DNA of 64,000 nt, from contig CAVTOZ010000001.1 in NCBI GenBank assembly GCA_963736505.1, forward strand, positions 62,001-126,000. Reading direction: 5' to 3'. How positions within the stretch are numbered: position 1 is the stretch's first letter; every line of letters starts with the position of its first letter. Source of the stretch: Solirubrobacter sp963736505. GTDB taxonomy: Bacteria; Actinomycetota; Thermoleophilia; Solirubrobacterales; Solirubrobacteraceae. Positions 25,187 to 33,315 of the stretch are shown in pieces. The translations under genes and the position numbers were made by a program. Below the pieces are notes generated by a model, which worked only from the letters and a program-made list of their open reading frames with translations, ran no database searches and was not told where the DNA came from.

Positions 25187-25987
25187 CTACGAGCTGACGC
25201 GCGCCGGCGCTTCCATGAGATTGCGCAGTTGCGACGGCGGCGCGCCGAAGGCCGCGCGGAAGCGATCCGTGAAATGCGACGGCGTGCAATAGCCGAGGTC
25301 GGCGGCGACGCGCGACAGCGGCGTGTCCGGGTCGTCGTCGAGGCGCTCGACCGCGGCGCGCAGGCGCAGATCGTGCAGGTACGCGGTCAGCGTGCGGCCG
25401 GTGCGCTCGCGGAAGACGCGCGTGAGGTGGAACGGCGAGACGTGCAGCTCCGCCGCGAGCGCGCTCAGCGAGAGCGGCTGCGCGAGCCGGGCGACGAGCA
25501 GTCCCTTGGCGTTCTCGACGAGCTCGGCGCGGTCGCGTCGCGTCCTCGGCCGGCGCCCCGACTGCGGCGCCGGCGCTCCGATCGCGCGGTGGACCAGCTC
25601 GGCCGCGGCCTCCTCGACCAGCAGCGGGTCGGCGTCCTGTTGAAGCCGTCGAGCGAGCCGGCGGACGAGCAGGAACGTCGGCCCGTCGACCCGGCCCACG
25701 GGTGCGCTGGGCGCGTCGAAGCACTCGGCCGCGGGGGCGATGAACAGCGAGACGTCGCCGCGCTCGTCCCACAGCGAGCGCTCGTAGGTCTCGAACGGGC
25801 GATAGAACACGACGTCGTTCGGCGTCACGACCAAGCGCGTGCCGCGGCGCACGAGCCCGACCACGGTGCACGGGAACACGACGTGCGGCCGCTCGCCGAT
25901 GTTGTCGTTCGTCTCGTCCCACAGCGCGTTGCCCGGCGGGCAGCGATACACGCCGACACGCAACGCGGGCGTGCTGTAGACGCTCAC
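25187..25987 (-). CDS. AraC-family transcriptional regulator
   Basis: A 266-aa protein. The N-terminal half is a cupin-like sensing domain (VVFPCTVVGLVRRGTRLVVT, with FYRPFETYERSLWDE). The C-terminal ~100 residues are the two-helix-turn-helix AraC domain: LSLSALAAELHVSPFHLTRV followed by FRERTGRTLTAYLHDLRLRA, and TPLSRVAADLGYCTPSHFTD with FRAAFGAPPSQLR. Effector unknown. It is followed by the FG-GAP gene, and the PLP-enzyme gene lies 21 bp upstream on the same strand, so all may be one transcript. Confidence 0.88.
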   Translation of the reverse strand: MSVYSTPALRVGVYRCPPGNALWDETNDNIGERPHVVFPCTVVGLVRRGTRLVVTPNDVVFYRPFETYERSLWDERGDVSLFIAPAAECFDAPSAPVGRVDGPTFLLVRRLARRLQQDADPLLVEEAAAELVHRAIGAPAPQSGRRPRTRRDRAELVENAKGLLVARLAQPLSLSALAAELHVSPFHLTRVFRERTGRTLTAYLHDLRLRAAVERLDDDPDTPLSRVAADLGYCTPSHFTDRFRAAFGAPPSQLRNLMEAPARVSS

Positions 25988-26008
25988 GCTCGCGATCGTA
26001 CGCTCCCG

Positions 26009-27001
26009 TCAGTGCGCGTCGCGCGTCGCCGGCTCCAGCACCCAGCGCGCGAAGTCGGCCGGGCCGACGTTGCTTCCGCACAGGATCGTGGTGACGCGCC
26101 GCCCGGCGAACCGCTCAGGCTGCTCGAGCACCGCGGCGATCCCGAGCGCCGCGGACGGCTCGACGACGAGCCCCGCATGCTCGTACAGCGCGCGCATGCC
26201 GGCCTTGATCGAGTCCTCGCGCACGAGCACGACGTCGTCGAGCACGACGAGCAGGTCGTCCAGCACCTCGGGGATCGGACAGCGGCCGGCGACGCCGTCG
26301 GCGATCGTGTCGATGCGGTCCGTCTCGACCACCGTTCCCTGACGCCACGACAGCGCCATCGCGGGCGCGCCGAGCGGCTGGATCCCGATCACCTCCACGT
26401 GGCCGGCGAGCGAGCGCATGGCGAAGCCCACCCCGCTGGCCATGGCGCCGCCGCCGAGCGCGACGAGGACGACGTCGAGGCCCGGATCGTCTCGGACCAG
26501 TTCGAGGCCGATGGTGGCGGCGCCCTCACAGGTGGCGAGGTCCAGGCTGTCCTCGACCAGGTAGGCGCCGTCCGCGTCAGCGATCTCCCGCGCCAGCACG
26601 CCGGCGTCCTCGATGTCCTCGCCTTCGAGCCGGACGTCGGCGCCGAACGCGGCCATCTGGCGCAGCTTGAGCGGGTTGGCGGTGCTCGCGGCCACGACGG
26701 TGACCTCCAGGCCGCGACGCGCGCCGCTGTAGGCCAGCGCCTGACCGAGGTTCCCGGCGCTCGCGCACACCACTCGCGACGCGCCTGCGCGCCGGGCCGC
26801 GGCGGCCACCGTCTCCGTGCCGCGTCCTTTGAAGCTCCGGACCGGGTTGAGCGTCTCGACCTTCAGCGACACCGCGCACCCGAGCATGTGACCGAGCGCC
26901 GGGCACGGCAGCGACGGCGTGTCGAGGAACACCGGATCGATCGCGTCGACCGCGCCGCGGACCTGATCGAGCCGGAGCCGAACGACGTCGAGATCGCTCA
27001 T
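26009..27001 (-). CDS. PLP-dependent threonine dehydratase/threonine synthase-like lyase (fold type II)
   Basis: A 330-aa tryptophan-synthase-beta-fold enzyme. PLP Lys lies in NPVRSFKGRGTETV (about residue 59). The Asn loop is CASAGNLGQALAYSG. The phosphate-binding glycine loop is VALGGGAMASGVG. The C-terminal Ser/Cys position lies in TILCGSNVGP. It resembles serine/threonine dehydratases, with DTPSLPCPALGHMLG at the entrance, but lacks a regulatory ACT domain. Likely beta-elimination on a hydroxy- or amino-substituted amino acid. Starts 4 bp inside the end of the upstream DUF2236 fragment. Confidence 0.87.
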   Translation of the reverse strand: MSDLDVVRLRLDQVRGAVDAIDPVFLDTPSLPCPALGHMLGCAVSLKVETLNPVRSFKGRGTETVAAAARRAGASRVVCASAGNLGQALAYSGARRGLEVTVVAASTANPLKLRQMAAFGADVRLEGEDIEDAGVLAREIADADGAYLVEDSLDLATCEGAATIGLELVRDDPGLDVVLVALGGGAMASGVGFAMRSLAGHVEVIGIQPLGAPAMALSWRQGTVVETDRIDTIADGVAGRCPIPEVLDDLLVVLDDVVLVREDSIKAGMRALYEHAGLVVEPSAALGIAAVLEQPERFAGRRVTTILCGSNVGPADFARWVLEPATRDAH

Positions 27002-27399
27002 GCGTCGCCGGCCGGGAACGTCCCGAGCTGATCGACGGTGTATCCCTGCGGATAGATCGCGAACTGGCGGAGCTCGGGAACGTGGCGCGGCCGCCGCCGC
27101 GGAGGCAGGCGGCGCTCGATCGCGGCGCGGGCGCGGAGCCCGGCGACGGTGAGCGCGCGCGTCACGGCGCCCGGGTCGGGATAGTCGGCGTAGCGCTTGT
27201 GCGTCCGCCGCTCGAACTCGCCCGTCTGCGCGAGCAGCTCGCCGATGCTCGGTTCGGCGTAGGTCCGATAGAGCGCGAGCCCGAGCGATTGCGTCATGTC
27301 CCAGGGGAACTCATGCCCGGCCATGATCCGGTAGATCTCGACGAACTCGACGCCGGGATCCAACTGCTCGATCCGCCGCTGCCAGTGGTCGCGCTTCAC
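26998..27399 (-). CDS. Truncated MpaB/DUF2236-family oxygenase-like protein
   Basis: A 133-aa frame. The first ~75 residues are the family N-terminus (MKRDHWQRRIEQLDPGVEFV, MAGHEFPWDMTQSLGLALYR, TYAEPSIGELLAQTGEF, THKRY). The last ~35 match its C-terminus (RLPPRRRPRHVPELRQFAIY then PQGYTVDQLGTF). Full-length members are roughly 280-300 aa. The middle portion is absent although the frame stays open, including the histidines that bind haem in MpaB-type enzymes. Probably an in-frame internal deletion and inactive, though transcription through it into the PLP gene may persist. Confidence 0.7.
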   Translation of the reverse strand: MKRDHWQRRIEQLDPGVEFVEIYRIMAGHEFPWDMTQSLGLALYRTYAEPSIGELLAQTGEFERRTHKRYADYPDPGAVTRALTVAGLRARAAIERRLPPRRRPRHVPELRQFAIYPQGYTVDQLGTFPAGDA

Positions 27400-27428
27400 G
27401 CGAGCCTTCTATCGCATCGCGCCGCGCC

Positions 27429-27944
27429 TCACCACACCGATTGCTGGGGCTGCTCCATCACGAAGCTCGTCGCGTTGCGCAGGGCACGCCACCCGACGAC
27501 GGGTGCCTTGTCCTCGGCGTCGGCGAGTTGCGTCATCCACTTGGCGATGACGCTGTCGGCGGGCGTATCGTCGGTGGGGTGCTCGACGCGCCAGGTCTCC
27601 ATGTCGTAGCGCAGCTTCGCGAAGCGGACAGACGCCGCTTGGTGCTCCGTGCCGCGCTTGGCCCAGTTCATCGTGGTGTTCACGGCGATCAGGACGCCGC
27701 TTAGAAGGCCGGCGACGGCCGCGATCCACTTCAGCAGATCGCCCGGTGCCCCGGCGGCGCTGAGGTCCGATGCCCACGTGGCGCCGGTGAAGGTCGCGAG
27801 CACCGCGGCAAAGACGCCGAATCCCCGGCCGGAACGGTCGCAGAGCACGGCGGCCTTCATGTGCGCGACGTGCATGACGTGAACCTTGCCGTGCCACTCC
27901 TGCAGGCGTTCGCGCTGCTCCTTCTGTGTGGCGGTGTCCAACAT
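27429..27944 (-). CDS. SLATT-like two-transmembrane protein
   Basis: 171 aa from the ATG at 27944, chosen because AAAGGA sits 8-13 bp upstream; an ATG at 27968 is also open. An N-terminal helix (TQKEQRERLQEWHGKVHVMH) is followed by two membrane helices (about residues 40-62 and 72-95: GFGVFAAVLATFTGATW and KWIAAVAGLLSGVLIAVNTT) and a cytoplasmic helical tail (GTEHQAASVRFAKLRYDMET). This matches the SLATT/DUF4231 architecture, proposed as a membrane effector in nucleotide-sensing conflict systems. No SLOG or SMODS partner is encoded beside it, so it stands alone here. Confidence 0.7.
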   Translation of the reverse strand: MLDTATQKEQRERLQEWHGKVHVMHVAHMKAAVLCDRSGRGFGVFAAVLATFTGATWASDLSAAGAPGDLLKWIAAVAGLLSGVLIAVNTTMNWAKRGTEHQAASVRFAKLRYDMETWRVEHPTDDTPADSVIAKWMTQLADAEDKAPVVGWRALRNATSFVMEQPQQSVW

Positions 27945-28071
27945 CGTGGGGTCCTTTCGTCGGCACATCCCGTTGTATGCCTGGCGAAAGGCCCGCGCAT
28001 CCGGAGCCCGCGACTCGGATATCAGTAGGAAGTACCGAACGGGTTACGGAAGATGCGCAGCTCGTCGACGA

Positions 28072-28401
28072 TCACGTCTCGAAGCGAGAGTCGCGGATGG
28101 CGTCGCAGGCGTTGGGGCGCACGTACCCGGGCACGGTCTCTTCGAGGATGTCGGTCATGAACGTCCCGGCGGCGGTCTCCGGCTTGTCGCGGACGCCCGC
28201 CGCAAGGGCCTCGATCATGCCCGTCTTGAAGGTCGTCCGCGGATGGGCGGCCAGGACCGCATCGCGCTGCTCGGCGGTGAGCACGTCGAAGTCCGAGCCG
28301 AGGATGTCGTACGACACGCCGAGGGCGACGAGCCGCACCTCGGGCTGCAGGTAGTTCGGTCTGCCGCAGACGCGATCGGAAAGGGCGCTCCACGTCCTCG
28401 C
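28072..28401 (-). pseudogene. C-terminal fragment of an HD-domain phosphohydrolase-like protein
   Basis: The minus strand reads VCGRPNYLQPEVRLVALGVS followed by YDILGSDFDVLTAEQRDAV, AAHPRTTFKTGMIEALAAGV and a stop at 28072. This resembles the end of cyanamide-hydratase-like HD-domain proteins (HPR.DFK.....AL...V). The HD metal-binding N-terminus is entirely missing and there is no natural start; the fragment begins right after the stop of the upstream membrane-protein gene. A leftover of a deletion. Confidence 0.6.
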
Positions 28402-29904
28402 TCACCCGCCGCCCGTGCCGAGGTCGATCGGTGCGGTCGGCGCAGGCGCCTCGGTCGGGGCGTCAGGCGTCGCCGTCGCCGTCGGCCCGGGGGTCGCGGT
28501 CGGTGTCGGGGTCGGTGTCGCGGTCGGTGTCGGGGTCGGTGTCGCGGTCGCCGTGGGCGCCGCGCCTGCGCCGCCGTTCTTCGCGGGCGGCGTCGCGTGA
28601 TGGGAGGCCCTGTGCGGTCGCGGGCTCGCCTTCGCGGGCCCGCCCGGCGCCTTGAACGTCGTCGTCACGACGCTGCGCGCGACCACGGCGCCTCCGGCGA
28701 GGTCCAGCGAGGCGACGGCGTCGAGCTGCACCGGGTTCGCCCCGGCGGCGAGGATCCTGCGCAGCTCGGCGTTCACCGGGACGTCGACGCGCAGCTTCGT
28801 GTCCGCGGGGATCTGGAACGACGTCGTCCCGACGACCGCGGTCGCCTTGCGGCCGAGCGACGGGACCGACAACGCATGCGCCGTGTCGAGCGTCAGGAAT
28901 CCGGAGCACGCGGGCTGCGCCTTGCGGGGGCAGCGGACCTCGACGCCCGCCGTCGCGCTCGACTCCGCGCTCATGCCCGTGACGACCGGCTGCGTCGCGC
29001 ACAGCTTCGCGATGTCCCACGGCGCGTAGTGCTCGCCGCCGCACCACACGTCCACCGGCGTCGCCGCCCACGGCGCGCCGCCCAGCACGCGACTCAAGAG
29101 CGAGCGGCTCGGGGCGCGGCGGTCGAGCTGTGTCCCGATCAGCAGGCTGGTGACGTCCGATGAACGGAACAGCCGGATCGAGTGGATGTCGGGGAACCCG
29201 ACCGCGACCTCGTCGCCGGTCTCGCTCACGAGCACGCCGATCTGCTTCGGCTCGTGCCCGACCTGGACGGTGACGGCGGGGAGCTGCACGGGATGGTCGA
29301 GCTGGCGCGCCATCGACACCACGGCCGCGAGCAGCATCGCGACCGCGCACGCGCGCCAGAGCGGGAAGTTCGACACGCCGTTGGGCCGGTACGCCGCCGC
29401 CAGCGAGCGCGTCCAGACGAGCACCAGGACCAGCGCCGCCAGCGGCCACGCGAGCGCGCCCGGCGAGAACGGCACGACCGCGAGCAGCACGAGGATCCCC
29501 GCGAGCCCGATTGCCGTGCGCAGCTTGGAGACCTCGCCGTCCAGCTCCGACCGCAGCCGGCTGCGATGGCGCGCCGCGAGCATGAAGAACACCACACCGG
29601 CGAGCAGCGCGGGGAGCACGAGCACGCGCAGGCCGACGACCATCAAGTCGTTGCGGCTGACGAGCCCGACCGCCTGATCCGGAGGCAGCTGCGCGGTGCG
29701 GAAGCGGATCCACATCACCGCGCCACCGACGACGTAGACGAACGCCACGAGGCCGGCGACGGCGCCGGCGAGGGCCCCGATCTGCGAGGCCGCCTTGGAG
29801 AGCGCGAAGAACGAGCCTCCTCCTCCTTCGGACGCGTGCCGCGGACCGTTCCCGTTGGTGCCGGGGTCAGGCTGAGGAGAGGGTGTGGTGCTGGGAGCGG
29901 ACAT
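28402..29904 (-). CDS. Multi-pass membrane protein with Pro/Thr-rich repetitive tail
   Basis: 500 aa. Residues ~40-215 contain five to six membrane helices (AGAVAGLVAFVYVVGGAVMW, VVGLRVLVLPALLAGVVFFM, GLAGILVLLAVVPF and others). Residues ~215-430 form a beta-rich extracytoplasmic domain with four Cys (VWCGGEHY, KLCATQPV, VRCPRKAQ, PACSGFLT). The last ~65 residues are a low-complexity tail of TPTPTATP units. The Ala/Pro/Thr tail would span the cell-wall layer. I recognise no family. Start ATG at 29904. It is separated by about 70 bp from the TetR gene. Confidence 0.75.
   Translation of the reverse strand: MSAPSTTPSPQPDPGTNGNGPRHASEGGGGSFFALSKAASQIGALAGAVAGLVAFVYVVGGAVMWIRFRTAQLPPDQAVGLVSRNDLMVVGLRVLVLPALLAGVVFFMLAARHRSRLRSELDGEVSKLRTAIGLAGILVLLAVVPFSPGALAWPLAALVLVLVWTRSLAAAYRPNGVSNFPLWRACAVAMLLAAVVSMARQLDHPVQLPAVTVQVGHEPKQIGVLVSETGDEVAVGFPDIHSIRLFRSSDVTSLLIGTQLDRRAPSRSLLSRVLGGAPWAATPVDVWCGGEHYAPWDIAKLCATQPVVTGMSAESSATAGVEVRCPRKAQPACSGFLTLDTAHALSVPSLGRKATAVVGTTSFQIPADTKLRVDVPVNAELRRILAAGANPVQLDAVASLDLAGGAVVARSVVTTTFKAPGGPAKASPRPHRASHHATPPAKNGGAGAAPTATATPTPTPTATPTPTPTATPGPTATATPDAPTEAPAPTAPIDLGTGGG
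28493..28556. repeat. Short in-frame tandem repeat coding TPTPTATP units
   Basis: A unit containing GGTGTCGGGGTC and GGTGTCGCGGTC alternates, giving two near-identical 24-bp periods plus partial copies. It encodes the Thr/Pro tail of the membrane protein on the minus strand. Such arrays change copy number by slippage, so tail length may vary between strains. Confidence 0.75.
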
Positions 29905-29971
29905 CAGGCTCCCAGCATCCGCGCGCGCCTTTCGAGGGCATTAGCGCAGCCTTGGCGCTAGATGTCGCCCG

Positions 29972-30592
29972 TCAGCCGGGCGAGCTCGCGGCCGCCGCGA
30001 TGAACGCGAGCAGCTGGGCCTCGAGGTGCGCCTTCTCGCGCTCGGGGAGGGAGCGGAGGGGTCCGCGCAGCAGCACCGCGAGGCCATGGACGCCGGCCCA
30101 CGTGGGGTACTCGATGTCCGGGCGGCGAGCGGGCGCCAGGATTCCCGCGCCGACGAGGTCGTCGAGCGCGGAGCGCAGCTGCTCGAACGGTCCGGGTGCG
30201 CCGTCGCGTCGATCAGGCGCCGGGTGCTCGGTGGTCGCGAACGCGGTCTCGAACAGGCCTGGCTCTTCACGCGCGAACGCGAGATAGGCCTTGCCGACCG
30301 CGCGGAGCCGGAGCCGGGCGCCCGTCGGCGTGTGCGGCCCCGGACGTACCTGGGCCACGCCGGCAGCCATTCGCCGCGCGAGCTCGCGGACCGCTTCGTC
30401 GCGGACGGCCGCGAGGAGCGCGTCACGGTCGCGGAAATGCCGATAGGCGGCGTTGGGGACGACCCCGACCCTGCGGGTCGCCTCGCGAAGCACGACGGCG
30501 TCCGGGCCGCCGGATCGCGCCAGCTCGAGCCCCGCCTCGACGAGCGCGGACCGAACCGCCCCACGGGGTCTGCGCGCCGCCACCTCGCGCAC
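29972..30592 (-). CDS. TetR-family transcriptional regulator
   Basis: 206 aa from GTG 30592. Upstream in-frame codons run through the operator-like palindrome and add an unlikely Trp/His-rich leader. The N-terminal helix-turn-helix is VVLREATRRVGVVPNAAYRH then FRDRDALLAAV, typical of TetR. The C-terminal ligand domain (TetR_C/WHG-like) includes YLAFAREEPGLFETAF. It is divergent from the methyltransferase gene at 30637 with a palindrome at 30597-30611 in between, so it probably represses itself and the methyltransferase. Confidence 0.86.
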   Translation of the reverse strand: MREVAARRPRGAVRSALVEAGLELARSGGPDAVVLREATRRVGVVPNAAYRHFRDRDALLAAVRDEAVRELARRMAAGVAQVRPGPHTPTGARLRLRAVGKAYLAFAREEPGLFETAFATTEHPAPDRRDGAPGPFEQLRSALDDLVGAGILAPARRPDIEYPTWAGVHGLAVLLRGPLRSLPEREKAHLEAQLLAFIAAAASSPG

Positions 30593-30596
30593 TTTA

Positions 30597-30611
30597 GTGG
30601 ACAGCGTCCAC
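30597..30611. promoter_or_regulatory. Candidate TetR operator
   Basis: A perfect dyad with arms GTGGAC and GTCCAC around AGC, sitting 4 bp from the TetR start and 25 bp from the methyltransferase start. It is well placed for a repressor controlling both genes. Confidence 0.55.
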
Positions 30612-30636
30612 CAAGTCTGCCTATGGTGGATATTGC

Positions 30637-31449
30637 ATGACCACGACAACCGATCAGCCCTACGCGACGGGCCGGACCCGCGCGGACATCGAACAGGCCC
30701 TGGCCGCCGCGGGCAAGCGGATCGACGGGCTCGAAGCAGCCGACCTCGCGCTGCTCGAGGACTTCCATAGCCTCGGTCGCCTCGCCACCGCCGCCCTGAT
30801 CGACCTGGCGCAGGTCGGCCAGGCCGATCGCGTCCTCGACGCCGGCTCGGGAATCGGCGGGACCGCGCGCCTGATCGCCGCCGAGCGCGGCGCCCGTGTC
30901 ACCGCCGTCGATCTCGTACCCGAGTACTGCGAGGTGGCGGCGTGGCTCAACGACGCGGTGGGCCTCGGCGACAGGATCGAGGTGCGCACCGCCGACGTCA
31001 CCCGGCTCCCGTTCGACGCGGCCTCCTTCGACGTCGTGGTCAGCCAGCACGTCCAGATGAACATCGCGGACAAGCGCCGCCTGTATGCCGAGGCGCGTCG
31101 CGTCCTCGCGCCGGGCGGCCGCCTCGCCCTCTGGGACGTGACCGCGGGTCCCGGTGGCGCGCTGCACCTACCGGTCCCGTGGGCGACGTCGCCCGAGCAG
31201 AGCCATCTCGTCACCCCTGAGCGGCTCGCCGAGCTCCTCCGCGAGCGCGGCTTCGCGACCGCGCACTGGAACGACCTCACCGAACCGGCCGAGACCGCCA
31301 TGCGGCGGCTGTTCGCCGGCGGCCTACCGCCGCTGGGACTGCACGTGTTCGTCCCGGACTTCCCGGCCAAGGCGGCCAACCTCGTGCGCAACCTCGCCGA
31401 GGACCGGGCGCGCCTGATCCAGGCGGTCCTCACGGTGGACGCCGCGTAG
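30637..31449 (+). CDS. Class I SAM-dependent methyltransferase
   Basis: A 270-aa Rossmann methyltransferase. Motif I is VLDAGSGIGGTARLIAAERG (SAM-binding glycines). The acidic residue closing strand 2 is in VTAVDLVPEYCEVA. Motif II/post-II reads VRTADVTRLPFDAASFDVVV and motif III is ARRVLAPGGRLALWDV. It is most like small-molecule (ubiquinone/sterol-type, Methyltransf_11/25) enzymes, with a substrate-binding C-terminal part. It is divergent from and probably controlled by the TetR gene. Substrate unknown. Confidence 0.88.
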   Translation: MTTTTDQPYATGRTRADIEQALAAAGKRIDGLEAADLALLEDFHSLGRLATAALIDLAQVGQADRVLDAGSGIGGTARLIAAERGARVTAVDLVPEYCEVAAWLNDAVGLGDRIEVRTADVTRLPFDAASFDVVVSQHVQMNIADKRRLYAEARRVLAPGGRLALWDVTAGPGGALHLPVPWATSPEQSHLVTPERLAELLRERGFATAHWNDLTEPAETAMRRLFAGGLPPLGLHVFVPDFPAKAANLVRNLAEDRARLIQAVLTVDAA

Positions 31450-31453
31450 ACGT

Positions 31454-31750
31454 TCAGTCCTCGGCGCTCACCGCATGGAGCTCGATCCGGTAGACGAGCG
31501 TGTCCTCGTCGATCGGCCCCGCGTGCGCGGCGCGCTCGCGCAGCGACTCGCGGTCGGGCTCGCCGGCAAGCCGGACGTCCGCCTCGGTGATCGCCGCGAA
31601 CGGGACGAGCTCGACGGCGTCGATCTCGATCAGACCGGGGCCGACCCGGTAGCGGCCGCCCTCCTTGACCTGCGGCCGCTTCCACAGCCGGACCGACAGC
31701 GTGATATCGCCGGCCAGGACGTCATCTCGCAGCTCGCGGCTGAACTCCAC
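31454..31750 (-). CDS. ASCH-domain protein
   Basis: 98 aa. MEFSRELRDDVLAGDITLSV then RLWKRPQVKEGGRYRVGPGL and IEIDAVELVPFAAITEADVR matches ASCH domains, a small beta-barrel related to PUA that binds RNA or acts in coenzyme and nucleoside biochemistry. ETVYR-like DEDTLVYRIELHAV closes the fold. It overlaps the downstream end of the PPOX gene by 29 bp and is convergent with the methyltransferase gene (4 bp apart). Confidence 0.75.
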   Translation of the reverse strand: MEFSRELRDDVLAGDITLSVRLWKRPQVKEGGRYRVGPGLIEIDAVELVPFAAITEADVRLAGEPDRESLRERAAHAGPIDEDTLVYRIELHAVSAED

Positions 31751-32099
31751 ACCCGGAAGCTAGCGGCACGAACTCCATGTGGATCGTGGGCGTGCGCATG
31801 AGCCTGTGCACGCGCGGGATCAGGAGGCCGTGGAGGAGCCGGTACTTGCGCCCGAGCGCCTTCGCCGCGCGGCGCGCCTCGTCGCCTTCGAGGATCCGCC
31901 CGCGGACAGGGACCCCGGCCAGCTCGCACTCCGGCGTGTTGCGCACGCGCCGCCACTTCCATGCCTTCCCGTACGTGCGCACGTAGGCGCGGCCGTCGAC
32001 GATCGCGACGTGGACCTTCGTCGTCACCGTCGTTCCGTCGCGCTTGCTCGTCGTCAGCGCCACCACGCGCCGGCGCGAGAGGGTCTCTAGGGGTGTCAT
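31722..32099 (-). CDS. PPOX-class F420-dependent oxidoreductase
   Basis: 125 aa from ATG 32099 (MTPLETLSRRRVVALTTSKR). The split-barrel pattern is TTVTTKVHVAIVDGRAYVRT, then YGKAWKWRRVRNTPECELAG (the RxxRxxP element for cofactor phosphate) and GVPVRGRILEGDEARRAAKA. Typical of Rv1155-like F420-binding oxidoreductases. The final ~20 residues overlap the ASCH gene start, so translation is coupled. An extended start at 32231 would prepend unrelated Arg/Ala-rich sequence. Confidence 0.83.
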   Translation of the reverse strand: MTPLETLSRRRVVALTTSKRDGTTVTTKVHVAIVDGRAYVRTYGKAWKWRRVRNTPECELAGVPVRGRILEGDEARRAAKALGRKYRLLHGLLIPRVHRLMRTPTIHMEFVPLASGCGVQPRAAR

Positions 32100-32136
32100 G
32101 GCCCGGGGACGAGACAGCTCGCGCGCCCGTGACAGC

Positions 32137-33315
32137 TCAGTAGGAGCCGCTGAAGCTCCAGCTCGATTCGCGCGGCGGGTAGCCGGTGCCGGTCTGCACC
32201 GCGTGGCCCGCGAGCAGCGTGGCGGCGGCACTCGTCTGGACCAGCTCCGGCGACGTGTCCGGGCCGAGGTCGTGCGGATCGCCGACGTCGACGTAGTTGA
32301 CGCCGATCGGCTCCTGGTGGGTGTCGTTGCAGCCCGGCCCGCCGGAGTGCGCGATCGTGTAGAGCGGCGGGTCGACCGGGTCCGAGCTGGCCCGGATCGA
32401 GTAGTAGTACGTGCCGGAGACGACCTGCAGTGTGAGCCGCGTGCCGGTGTCGCCCGGGAGCGCCAGGCTTCCGGTCCCGCTGTACGTGGTGGTGCAGCCG
32501 GGGCTGCTGTCGGTGCCGGACACCGTCCAGGTGACGGAGCCGCTCGCGAGGTCGTACGGGACGGCGATCAGGTCGTCGGCCACGGGCGGGAACAGCGGGT
32601 TGCGCACGAACGTCGCGGTGCCGGTGATCGTCTGCGTCCACGCGCTGCCGGGGAACAGGCCGGTGTAGGTCGTCGTCCACGTCCCCGCGAAGCGCTTCGG
32701 CAGGCCCTTGCGCTCGGAGATCGGGATCCGCAGCGTCGGCGCGTACCCGCGGCGCGTCGCGGCCACCACCTCGGCGACGCTCGCGCCGCCTCCGGACGTG
32801 ACGCTGAACGGCATGCCGCCCGCCGGCCCGTGCAGCTTGCTGCCGAGCGGGCTGAGCGTGAGGCTGCCGGAGTAGACGCGCGTGTTGGAGCTCGTCGGCA
32901 GCGCGCGCTGGTCGTCCAGGCCGCGCGCGACCACGGTGAAGCTCGCCGCCTGGCCGCTCGCCAGCTCCAATGCGGCCGGATCGGCGACCGCGACGACGCA
33001 CTCGAACGCGGCGGCGTTCGCGACCGTCGCGGCGAACCCGGCCTCGCCCATCAGCTTCGCGGTCCAGGTCAGCCCCACCAGCGACCCGAGCAGCGGCACG
33101 TCGCCCTCGAGATCGGCGGTGGTGAGCACGCCGTGGGGACCCGCGGCGCCGGTGACGGTCATGCTCTCGAGCGACTGGATCGGCGTCTCCAGGGTCCCGC
33201 CGAGCGAGTCGCCCGGGATCGACGCCGTCATCCGGATCCGGCGCGTGCTGGTGCCCTCGCGGCTGATCGTCCTGCCGGTCGCGGCGATCTCCGTCGACGC
33301 GCGCGTCTCGATCAC
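32137..33315 (-). CDS. Beta-rich presumably exported protein, C-terminal part of a frame-split gene
   Basis: From GTG 33315 the frame gives 392 aa rich in Thr, Ser and Gly with strands such as RTISREGTSTRRIRMTASIP, LPKRFAGTWTTTYTGLFPGS and GSVTWTVSGTDSSPGCTTTY. A Cys pair (PGCTTTY, GPGCNDTHQ) suggests disulphides. It lacks a signal peptide of its own. Immediately upstream, overlapping by GTGA, is a frame with a signal peptide. The two either form one secreted protein interrupted by a frameshift near 33312-33345 or are genuinely coupled genes. Family unknown. Confidence 0.55.
   Translation of the reverse strand: MIETRASTEIAATGRTISREGTSTRRIRMTASIPGDSLGGTLETPIQSLESMTVTGAAGPHGVLTTADLEGDVPLLGSLVGLTWTAKLMGEAGFAATVANAAAFECVVAVADPAALELASGQAASFTVVARGLDDQRALPTSSNTRVYSGSLTLSPLGSKLHGPAGGMPFSVTSGGGASVAEVVAATRRGYAPTLRIPISERKGLPKRFAGTWTTTYTGLFPGSAWTQTITGTATFVRNPLFPPVADDLIAVPYDLASGSVTWTVSGTDSSPGCTTTYSGTGSLALPGDTGTRLTLQVVSGTYYYSIRASSDPVDPPLYTIAHSGGPGCNDTHQEPIGVNYVDVGDPHDLGPDTSPELVQTSAAATLLAGHAVQTGTGYPPRESSWSFSGSY

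Noticed and set aside
28072..28338. An 88-aa frame as a stand-alone small gene
   Set aside because: Homology to HD-domain proteins extends upstream of its first start codon to 28401, so it is the tail of a deleted gene rather than a small gene.
28493..28556. The GTGTCGGGGTC repeats as a possible CRISPR array
   Set aside because: There are no unique spacers; the units are contiguous and encode the Thr/Pro tail of the membrane protein in frame.
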